Origin: Acidimicrobiaceae bacterium
Lineage (GTDB): Bacteria > Actinomycetota > Acidimicrobiia > Acidimicrobiales > Bog-793
Assembly: GCA_027306715.1 (NCBI GenBank)
Contig: DAHUZG010000041.1
Coordinates: forward strand, 1 to 14,630
Length of the DNA: 14,630 nt
Reading direction: 5' to 3'
The notes beneath the pieces are model-generated. The model was not told where the DNA came from, ran no database searches, and saw only the letters and a list, made by a program, of their open reading frames with translations. Shown here in pieces: positions 5,534 to 12,297 of the stretch. A program made the position numbers and the translations under genes. Within the stretch, counting starts at the first letter, position 1. Every line of letters begins with the position of its first letter.

Positions 5534-8275
5534 GTGATCTTCGACGGCTTCTCGCACCAGGTTCCCGACATCGACGCCGGGGAGACCACCGAATGGCTGG
5601 ACTCCTTCGACGCCGTCGTCGAGTCGCGCGGCAAGTCCCGCGCCCGCTTCCTTCTCATGAAGCTGTTGGAGCGCGCCCGCCAGAGCCAGGTCGGCTTCCC
5701 CGCCACCGTGTCGACTCCGTACGTCAACACCATCCCCGCCGACGAGGAGCCGTGGTTCCCCGGCGACGAGTACCTCGAGCGGCGCATCCGCGCCTACATC
5801 CGCTGGAACGCGGCGGTGATGGTGACGAGGGCGAACATGCGCGACGCCGGCATCGGCGGGCACCTCTCCACCTACGCCAGCTCGGCGTCGCTCTACGAGG
5901 TCGGATTCAACCACTTCTTCCGCGGCAAGGACGACGGGGCGGCCGGCGACCAGGTCTACTTCCAGGGCCACGCCTCGCCCGGGATCTACGCCCGCGCCTT
6001 TGTCGAGGGCCGCCTCGACGAGGAGCACCTCGACAACTTCCGCTTCGAGGTCGCCGGCCACGGGCTCTCGAGCTACCCGCACCCGCGGCTCATGCCCGGC
6101 TTCTGGGAGTACCCGACGGTGTCGATGGGGCTCGGCCCGCTCGCGGCCGTCTACCAGGCGCGCTTCAACCGCTACCTGCTGCACCGGCGGCTCGTCGACA
6201 CGAGTGCGACCCGCGTCTGGTGCTTCGTCGGCGACGGCGAGTTCGACGAGCCCGAGACACGCGCCGGGCTCGGCCTGGCGGCGCGAGAAGAGCTCGACAA
6301 CCTCGTCTTCGTCGTCAACTGCAACCTGCAGCGGCTCGACGGCCCCGTACGCGGCAACGGCAAGGTGATCCAAGAGCTCGAGGCGGAGCTGCGCGGCAAC
6401 GGCTGGAACGTGATCAAGGTGGTCTGGGGCTCGCGCTGGGACGAGCTCCTCGCCCGCGACGTCGACGGCGTGCTCGTCAACAAGATGAACGAGACCCCTG
6501 ACGGCGACTTCCAGAAGTACGTCATCGAGTCGGGCGCCTACATCCGCGAGCACTTCTTCGGGCCGGACCCGCGCCTTCGGGCGATGATCGAGCACCTCTC
6601 CGACGAAGAGCTGCAGTCGCTGCCCCGCGGCGGCCACGACTACCGCAAGCTCTACGCCGCCTACAAGGCCGCCGCCGAGCACACCGGATCGCCGACGGCG
6701 ATCCTCGCGAAGACCGTGAAGGGCTGGACGCTCGGCCCCGAGATCGAGGCCCGGAACGCCACCCACCAGATCAAGAAGATGACCCACGACCAGCTGCGGA
6801 CACTTCGCGACCGGCTCTACCTGCACGAGGAGATCCCCGACGCGGCACTCGACGCCGAGGAGCCCCCGTACTACCGGCCCGAGCCCGGCTCCGCCGCCTT
6901 CGAGTACCTCACCGCCCGGCGGCGCCTGCTCGGCGGGGCGCTGCCGCGGCGGGTGGTGCGGGGCAAGGGCGCGACAGGCCTTGCCCGCCCGCAAGCGGCG
7001 GATTTCGCCGAGTTCGCCGCAGGGTCGCGCGGCCAGGCCGTCTCGACGACGATGGCCTTCGCCCGGCTCTTGCGCAACCTGCTGCGCGACCCCGAGGTCG
7101 GTCGCTTCGTGGTGCCGATCATTCCCGACGAGGGACGCACCTTCGGCCTCGACGCGATGTTCTCGGAGTTCAAGATCTACGCCGCCGGCGGCCAGCGCTA
7201 CACCCCGGTCGACGCCGGGATGATGTTCCAGTACGCCGAGTCCGAGAGCGGCCAGCTGCTCGAGGAGGGGATCACCGAGGCCGGCTCGATGGCAAGCTTC
7301 ATCGCCGCGGCGACCTCCTACGCCAACTGGTCGCAGCCGATGCTGCCCTTCTTCCTCTTCTACTCGATGTTCGGCTTCCAACGCGTCGGCGACCTCGTCT
7401 GGCAGTGCGCCGATGCCCGCGGTCGCGGCTTCCTCCTCGGCTGCACGGCCGGCCGGACGACAATGAACGGCGAGGGCCTCCAGCACGAGGACGGCCACTC
7501 GCAGCTGCTCGCCTCGGTGGTGCCCAACCTGAAGGCCTACGACCCGGCCTTCGCCTACGAGATGGCGATCCTCATCGAGGCCGGCATCGAGGAGATGTAC
7601 GGGCCCGACGGCCAGGACAGCCTCTGGTACATCACGCTCTACAACGAGAACTACCCGATGCCGGCGCTGGCGCCGGCGGACGCCGAGCGCGTCCGCGAGG
7701 GGGTCGTGCGCGGGATGTACCGCTTCGCCGGCCCGGCCCCGGTCGCCCCGGGAGCGGGGGCTGCCGCCGACGCGCCCGTTCGGCAGGCGACGCTGCTCTT
7801 CTCGGGGACGGCGTGGCAGGCGGCGATGCGGGCCCGCGAGCTTCTCGCCGACGAGTGGAACGTCTCGGCCGAGGCCTGGTCGGTGACGAGCTGGAAGAGC
7901 CTGCGCGAGGACGCCCTCTCGATCGAGCGCTGGAACCGCCTCCATCCCGGCTCGGCTCCGCGCCAGCCGGTGGTCAGCCGGGAGCTGGCACCGGGCGGCG
8001 GCCCGGTCGTGGCGGTCTCGGACTACTTGAAGGCGGTCCCCGACCAGATCGCCCGCTTCGTGCCGGCGCCCTTCACCCCGCTCGGCACGGACGGATTCGG
8101 TCGCTCCGACACCCGCTCGGCGCTGCGGCGGCACTTCGAGATCGACGCCGAGCACGTCGTCGTCGCCGTCCTTGCCGCCCTCGCCGCTGCCGGCGAGGCC
8201 AAGGCCGAGGAGGTGGCGACTGCGATCGCCGCCTACGGCATCGACCCCGAAGCCGTCGACCCCCGCGACGCCTGA
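5534..8275 (+). CDS. aceE: pyruvate dehydrogenase E1, homodimeric type
   Basis: AceE decarboxylates pyruvate with thiamine diphosphate (TPP) and transfers the acetyl group to the lipoyl domain of E2. The product has 913 residues, slightly longer than the E. coli enzyme (about 890). The N-terminal third contains GGHLSTYASSASLYEVGFNHFF, characteristic of homodimeric E1. The TPP/Mg-binding motif starts at GDG (residues 233-235) and continues to VVNCN about 30 residues on. RGGHDYRKLYAAY, KTVKGWTLG and, in the C-terminal half, DEGRTFGLD, GITEAGS and DGHSQLL are all conserved in the family. The GTG start is preceded by no good Shine-Dalgarno. The frame is open for 1.6 kb upstream only because it mirrors minus-strand genes. 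The HhH-GPD gene follows after one base. Confidence 0.96.
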   Translation: MIFDGFSHQVPDIDAGETTEWLDSFDAVVESRGKSRARFLLMKLLERARQSQVGFPATVSTPYVNTIPADEEPWFPGDEYLERRIRAYIRWNAAVMVTRANMRDAGIGGHLSTYASSASLYEVGFNHFFRGKDDGAAGDQVYFQGHASPGIYARAFVEGRLDEEHLDNFRFEVAGHGLSSYPHPRLMPGFWEYPTVSMGLGPLAAVYQARFNRYLLHRRLVDTSATRVWCFVGDGEFDEPETRAGLGLAAREELDNLVFVVNCNLQRLDGPVRGNGKVIQELEAELRGNGWNVIKVVWGSRWDELLARDVDGVLVNKMNETPDGDFQKYVIESGAYIREHFFGPDPRLRAMIEHLSDEELQSLPRGGHDYRKLYAAYKAAAEHTGSPTAILAKTVKGWTLGPEIEARNATHQIKKMTHDQLRTLRDRLYLHEEIPDAALDAEEPPYYRPEPGSAAFEYLTARRRLLGGALPRRVVRGKGATGLARPQAADFAEFAAGSRGQAVSTTMAFARLLRNLLRDPEVGRFVVPIIPDEGRTFGLDAMFSEFKIYAAGGQRYTPVDAGMMFQYAESESGQLLEEGITEAGSMASFIAAATSYANWSQPMLPFFLFYSMFGFQRVGDLVWQCADARGRGFLLGCTAGRTTMNGEGLQHEDGHSQLLASVVPNLKAYDPAFAYEMAILIEAGIEEMYGPDGQDSLWYITLYNENYPMPALAPADAERVREGVVRGMYRFAGPAPVAPGAGAAADAPVRQATLLFSGTAWQAAMRARELLADEWNVSAEAWSVTSWKSLREDALSIERWNRLHPGSAPRQPVVSRELAPGGGPVVAVSDYLKAVPDQIARFVPAPFTPLGTDGFGRSDTRSALRRHFEIDAEHVVVAVLAALAAAGEAKAEEVATAIAAYGIDPEAVDPRDA

Positions 8276-8276
8276 G

Positions 8277-8951
8277 GTGAAGGCCGCCGTGCTGCACCTG
8301 AGCCAGCAACCCGAAGCCGACCGGCTGCTCAGCGAGGATCCTTTCGCGCTGCTCGTCGGCATGGTCCTCGACCAGCAGATCCCGCTCGAGCGGGCCTTCA
8401 GCGCCCCCCTCGAGCTCTCCCGCCGGCTCGACGTGCCGCTCGAGGCGGCAGCCGTCGCCGCCGTCGACCCCGACCGGCTCGTCGCCGCCTTCTCCAAGCG
8501 ACCGGCGCTTCACCGGTTCCCGGCGGCGATGGCCGAGCGCGTCGGCGAGCTCGCCCGCCATCTCGTCGACCGTTACGGCGGCGACGCGGCGGCGGTCTGG
8601 ACGACGGCTCCCGACGGGACGGAGCTGCTCGCCCGCGTCCGCCGGCTGCCCGGCTTCGGCGAGCAGAAGGCGCGGATCTTCGTCGCCCTGCTCGGCAAGC
8701 AGCTCGAGGTGACCCCGCCGGGCTGGAGGGAGGCGGCCGGGAAGTTCGGCGAGGAGGGGACGAGGATGTCGATCGCCGACATCGAGAGCCCCGAGACGCT
8801 CGCCGAGGTGCGTGCCTACAAGACGACGCTGAAGCTGGCAGCCAAGTCGCCGGCAGCGGGCGGCCACGCTACCGACCCGGCCGCTTCGCGCCGCCGGCCG
8901 GCAGCGGGTGCTGCGGGGCGGCGATCCGGCGGGCGGGCCCGCAGAGGCTGA
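8277..8951 (+). CDS. HhH-GPD family protein (putative DNA glycosylase-like)
   Basis: The 224-residue product belongs to a small, conserved but uncharacterised HhH-GPD family that I know from Actinobacteria (the TIGR03252 type). QPEADRLLSEDPFALLVGMVLDQQIPLERAF at the N-terminus and ALHRFPAAMAERV match that family. The helix-hairpin-helix motif LPGFGEQKAR is at 124-133, followed by GKQLEVTPPGWREAAG. Classical glycosylases have a catalytic Asp (and often Lys) shortly after the hairpin; I see no such Asp here, so glycosylase activity is unproven. The last 35 residues are a low-complexity Ala/Arg/Gly tail. The GTG begins one base after the aceE stop (TGAGGTG), implying coupled translation. Why a repair-like protein follows a pyruvate dehydrogenase gene is unclear. 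Confidence 0.85.
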   Translation: MKAAVLHLSQQPEADRLLSEDPFALLVGMVLDQQIPLERAFSAPLELSRRLDVPLEAAAVAAVDPDRLVAAFSKRPALHRFPAAMAERVGELARHLVDRYGGDAAAVWTTAPDGTELLARVRRLPGFGEQKARIFVALLGKQLEVTPPGWREAAGKFGEEGTRMSIADIESPETLAEVRAYKTTLKLAAKSPAAGGHATDPAASRRRPAAGAAGRRSGGRARRG

Positions 8952-8983
8952 GCGGGCGGGCTCCCGGCGGGCGGGCGCAGGCG

Positions 8984-9015
8984 CGGCAGAGGGGCGCCGA
9001 AGCGCCCCTCTGCCG
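8984..9015. terminator. strong 14-bp hairpin, terminator of aceE operon or of a minus-strand RNA
   Basis: The arms 8984-8997 and 9002-9015 pair perfectly over 14 bases around a 4-base loop. The loop is CGAA on the plus strand and UUCG, closed by C-G, on the minus strand. It lies 33 bases past the HhH-GPD stop, the right place for a terminator of the aceE operon. No T-run follows on either strand. The cUUCGg loop, an exceptionally stable tetraloop, argues that the minus-strand reading may be the functional one. Confidence 0.7.
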
Positions 9016-9030
9016 GGTCCCGAAGGACCC
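9015..9030. terminator. second hairpin with the same tetraloop
   Basis: GGGTCC (9015-9020) and GGACCC (9025-9030) form a 6-bp stem with loop CGAA, which is cUUCGg on the minus strand. It abuts the first hairpin and shares base 9015 with it, so the two could stack coaxially. Confidence 0.55.
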
Positions 9031-9113
9031 TCGGTTCATACTGGAAAGGCTCGGTGATCCGTATTTCTCCGGGGGGGACGAGCTCCCGGCCGGATGCTCC
9101 CGAGGGCGACTGG

Positions 9114-9174
9114 TTGGGTCTCACCAGGTGGTCCCAGCGTGCCGCCTAGCGGCCAGCCACCTCCAGGGTCCCAA
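9114..9174. other. nested dyad (possible structured RNA or operator)
   Basis: Three pairs of complementary segments nest around one centre: TTGGG (9114-9118) with CCCAA (9170-9174), AGGTGG (9126-9131) with CCACCT (9157-9162), and GCCGC (9141-9145) with GCGGC (9149-9153) around a 3-base loop. The outer internal loop is symmetric (7 and 7 bases); the inner one is 9 and 3. The strand of the active RNA, if any, is unknown. Confidence 0.4.
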
Positions 9175-9195
9175 AACGTTGATCGTGCAGTTGGA

Positions 9196-9253
9196 CCACC
9201 TCCTCTCTCTGGTGGGCACAATCTATCCGGCCGGACGCCGGAGGTGGGCGATG
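9196..9253 (+). promoter_or_regulatory. Shine-Dalgarno/ATG with complementary upstream segment (leader-like)
   Basis: GGAGG (9240-9244) lies 6 bases before ATG 9251, the best ribosome-binding site in the gap. The extended GGAGGTGG (9240-9247) is an exact complement of CCACCTCC (9196-9203). Two competing hairpins exist: CCACC (9196-9200) with GGTGG (9211-9215), and TCCGGC (9226-9231) with GCCGGA (9237-9242), the latter covering part of the Shine-Dalgarno. The ATG is not in frame with the downstream MBL-fold gene. Confidence 0.35.
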
Positions 9254-9310
9254 GCTGCCGGATTTTCCGCGGCAGGCGACGCGCCAGCGCCCGAGCAGGC
9301 GAGGCCGCCG

Positions 9311-9338
9311 GCAGCCGAGCGGGCGCAGCCGAGCGGGC
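9311..9338. repeat. perfect 14-bp tandem repeat (two copies)
   Basis: GCAGCCGAGCGGGC occurs at 9311-9324 and again at 9325-9338 without mismatch. It lies between the two inverted copies of TTTCCGCGG (9264-9272 and, reversed, 9352-9360). Confidence 0.75.
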
Positions 9339-9345
9339 GGGCGCG

Positions 9346-9363
9346 ACGTTCCCGCGGAAACGT
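9346..9363. promoter_or_regulatory. 18-bp near-perfect palindrome, candidate operator
   Basis: ACGTTCCCGCGGAAACGT is palindromic except for one mismatched pair (C9351/A9358). Its centre is about 69 bases upstream of the MBL-fold gene start. The half TTTCCGCGG occurs separately at 9264-9272, so a regulator could have two sites. No regulator is assigned. Confidence 0.4.
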
Positions 9364-9410
9364 GGCGGCCGGCGACCCGGCGACTTGCCGGGACGTGCAC
9401 GGCGCGCTCC

Positions 9411-9416
9411 TACGCT
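9411..9416 (+). promoter_or_regulatory. candidate -10 of a leaderless promoter
   Basis: TACGCT fits TANNNT and ends 7 bases before ATG 9424, so transcription would start at or next to the A of the start codon. There is no Shine-Dalgarno for this ATG, which fits a leaderless mRNA. TTGCCG at 9385-9390 is a possible -35 but the 20-base spacer is long. Confidence 0.4.
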
Positions 9417-9423
9417 CGTCGTC

Positions 9424-10071
9424 ATGCCTGCCGACGAACCTCTCGACGACGAACCGGCCGCCTCGGCTTTCCACTTCGAGGACTCAGCGCTCGAGGTCCA
9501 CCGGCTCGTCGTCGGGCCGATGGACAACAACGTCTTCGTCCTCCGCTGCAAGCAGACAGGCGAGGCGCTGCTCATCGACGCCGCCAACGAGCACGACAAG
9601 CTGCTCGAGCTCGCCAGGCGCCTCGGCGTCCGCAAGGTGGTCGAGACCCACGGCCACTGGGACCACATCCAGGCGGTGCCGGCGATGCGCGACGCCGGCT
9701 ACGAGGTCGCCGTCACCGCCGAGGACGCCGGCATGCTGCCCTCCTACGACCTGCTCCTCGACGACGACAGCATCATCGAGGTCGGAAGGCTGCGCCTGCG
9801 CACGATCCTCACCCCCGGGCACACGCCCGGCTCGATGTGCTTTCGCGTCGAGGGCTCCCCGCTGCTCTTCTCCGGCGACACGCTGTTCCCCGGAGGTCCC
9901 GGCAACACCGCTACCGACCTCGGCGACTTCCCGACCATCGTCGAGTCGATCGACCGCCGCCTGTTCGCCGCTCTGCCGCCCGAGACGCTCGTGCTCCCCG
10001 GCCACGGCACCGACACGAGCATCGGCCGCGAGAGCCCCCACCTCGACGAGTGGATAGACCGGGGCTGGTGA
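9424..10071 (+). CDS. MBL-fold metallo-hydrolase (glyoxalase II-like)
   Basis: The 215-residue product is a single metallo-beta-lactamase-fold domain. The zinc ligands are complete: THGHWDH (H76, H78, D80, H81), H133 in TPGHTPGS, D152 in FSGDTLFPGG and H194 in LPGHG. The SGDTLFPGGPGNT motif is one I associate with actinobacterial hydrolases of the glyoxalase II-like group. The substrate is unknown. Thioesters such as S-lactoyl thiols are typical for the fold, while a persulfide or quorum-signal substrate is possible. The ATG lacks a Shine-Dalgarno and probably starts a leaderless message. sufC follows after 96 bases but has its own apparent promoter, so a role in Fe-S assembly is only a neighbourhood guess. 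Confidence 0.9.
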   Translation: MPADEPLDDEPAASAFHFEDSALEVHRLVVGPMDNNVFVLRCKQTGEALLIDAANEHDKLLELARRLGVRKVVETHGHWDHIQAVPAMRDAGYEVAVTAEDAGMLPSYDLLLDDDSIIEVGRLRLRTILTPGHTPGSMCFRVEGSPLLFSGDTLFPGGPGNTATDLGDFPTIVESIDRRLFAALPPETLVLPGHGTDTSIGRESPHLDEWIDRGW

Positions 10072-10129
10072 GGCCCGGGGCTGGGAACAGGTCGCTGCCG
10101 GCGCGAGCGGCCCGCAGGCGCTGGGTTTC

Positions 10130-10157
10130 CACTATCGCTGTAGTGATAATCCGGAAG
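10130..10157 (+). promoter_or_regulatory. candidate suf promoter with overlapping inverted repeat
   Basis: CACTATCGCTGTAGTG (10130-10145) has 5-base inverted arms, CACTA and TAGTG, six bases apart. It abuts GATAAT (10145-10150), a good -10, and GGAAG (10153-10157) is the Shine-Dalgarno 10 bases before the sufC ATG. No clear -35 is seen. An inverted repeat overlapping the -10 is the expected position for a repressor site; an Fe-S-sensing Rrf2- or SufR-type protein is a guess. Confidence 0.45.
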
Positions 10158-10167
10158 CGGCTCTAAC

Positions 10168-10940
<773 letters not shown>

Positions 10941-10944
<4 letters not shown>

Positions 10945-12209
10945 GCGGCGCGGCGGGGACGGGGGCGGCCGTCTCGGGGCTCGACCCGGTGGCAGTGCGC
11001 CGGGACTTCCCGCTCCTCATGGCGCCCCATGCCGGCGGCCGCCTCGTCTATCTCGACTCGGCGGCGTCCTCGCAGCGGCCGCGCCAGGTGCTCGAGGCGA
11101 TGGACGACTACTACGAGACCACCCACGCCAACGTCCACCGTGGCGTCTACGCCATCGCCGAGGAGGCGACCCGGCGCTTCGAAGCAGCCCGGCACGCCGC
11201 CGGACGGTTGATCGGAGCCGCCCGGCCGGCGACCGAGATCGTGTTCACCAAGAACGTCACCGAGGCGGTCAACCTCGTGGCCTACAGCTGGGGACGGGCG
11301 AACCTGGCGCCCGGCGACGCCATCGTCCTCACAGAGATCGAGCACCACGCCAACCTCGTCCCCTGGCTGATGCTGGCCGAGGAGCGCCAGCTCGAGCTGC
11401 GCTACCTGCGCCTCGGGGAGGACTACCGGCTCGAGCTCTCCAATCTCGACGAGCTTCTCGACGGCGCCAAGCTGCTCGGCATCACCTGCGCCTCGAACGT
11501 CCTCGGCACCGTCGTCGATCTGGAGCCGCTCGTCGCCGCCGCCCACGACGCCGGTGCCGTCGTGCTCGCCGACGCCGCCCAGCTCGTGCCCCACCGGCCG
11601 GTCGACGTCGCCGCCCTCGGCGTGGACTTCCTCGGATTCACCGGTCACAAGATGCTCGGCCCGACCGGGATCGGCGTCCTCTACGGCCGCGAGGAGCTGC
11701 TCGAGGCGATGCCGCCGTTCCTCGGCGGCGGCGAGATGATCCGCGACGTGCGCCTCGACGGCTTCACGCCGAACGAGCTGCCCTGGAAGTTCGAGGCCGG
11801 CACGCCGCCGATCGCCGAGGCGATCGGCCTCCACGCGGCGATCCGGTACCTCGAGGCGATCGGCCTCGAGGCGGTGGCCGAGCACGAGGACTCGCTCACG
11901 GCGCACGCCGTCGGCCGGCTGCAGGACGCCTTCGGCGAGGACATCACGATCTTCGGGCCGGACCCGGCGCTCGGCAGGCGCGGGGGGGCCATCTCTTTCG
12001 CCTTCAAAGACCTCCACCCCCACGACGTCGCCCAGGTCCTCGACTCGCGCCGGGTGTGCGTGCGGGCCGGCCACCATTGCGCCAAGCCGCTGATGCGCCG
12101 CCTCGGCGTGCAGGCGACCACGCGGGCCTCGCTCTACCTGTACAACGACGAGGACGACGTCTCCGAGCTCGTCGGAGCGCTTCGCGCGGTCGCCGACTTT
12201 TTCGCCTGA
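10941..12209 (+). CDS. sufS: cysteine desulfurase SufS
   Basis: SufS is a pyridoxal-phosphate enzyme that removes sulfur from L-cysteine as a persulfide and hands it to SufU. From GTG 10941 it has 422 residues, slightly longer than usual because of a Gly/Ala leader. The Schiff-base lysine is K237 in FTGHKMLGPTG, the active-site cysteine C380 in RAGHHCAKPLMRRLG. YLDSAASSQRP, THANVHRGVY and TEIEHHANLVPW are conserved group II desulfurase motifs. I preferred GTG 10941 because it overlaps the sufC stop (GTGA) with GAGG 10 bases upstream; GTG 10932 is in frame and would add three residues. A run of seven G at 11982-11988 lies inside the gene in frame. Confidence 0.95.
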
Positions 12210-12246
12210 TGGACCTCCGGCGGTCGCGGCACGAGCGGCGAGGCGA

Positions 12247-12282
12247 CACCGGCACCGGCACCGGCACCAGCACCGGCACCAG
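12247..12282. repeat. hexanucleotide repeat, six copies, between sufS and sufU
   Basis: Six consecutive units of CACCGG or CACCAG (order GG, GG, GG, AG, GG, AG) fill 36 bases between the sufS stop and the sufU ribosome-binding site, ending 15 bases before the sufU ATG. The stretch is not in an expected gene frame. Copy number could change by slippage and would alter the sufS-sufU distance. Confidence 0.85.
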
Positions 12283-12297
12283 CGAGAGAGGGAGCAG

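Larger units (their letters stand above)
8952..9423. other. 472-bp intergenic region with dense dyad structure
   Basis: No reliable gene is visible. The region starts with two tandem hairpins (8984-9030) and continues with a nested dyad (9114-9174). It then has a set of competing CCACC/GGTGG pairings around a Shine-Dalgarno and ATG (9196-9253). A 14-bp tandem repeat GCAGCCGAGCGGGC (9311-9338), an 18-bp near-palindrome (9346-9363) and a -10-like TACGCT (9411-9416) follow. Several stretches, such as 9031-9070 and 9170-9230, are more A/T-rich than the neighbouring genes. Confidence 0.7.

Noticed and set aside
5423..8497. 1024-codon minus-strand open frame opposite aceE
   Set aside because: The product has no recognisable motif and mirrors the codon pattern of aceE, whose conserved motifs are clear.
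9071..9077. Run of seven G (another at 11982-11988 in sufS) as phase-variable tracts
   Set aside because: Seven bases is short for slippage-based switching and such runs are expected at this GC content; the sufS frame is intact.
8816..9124. Minus-strand open frame across the twin hairpins
   Set aside because: It runs through the 14-bp hairpin and opposite the HhH-GPD gene, is Pro/Arg-rich and lacks a Shine-Dalgarno or any motif.
9126..9141. T-box-like GGTGGTCCCAGCG
   Set aside because: It resembles the T-box antiterminator only loosely, there is no tRNA-synthetase or amino-acid gene downstream, and no specifier stem was recognised.
9191..9208. Fragment of a 16S rRNA gene (14 of 16 bases like its 3' end)
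   Set aside because: The flanking bases do not match the conserved 16S sequence upstream, so it is not an rRNA remnant; kept only as a complement of the Shine-Dalgarno.
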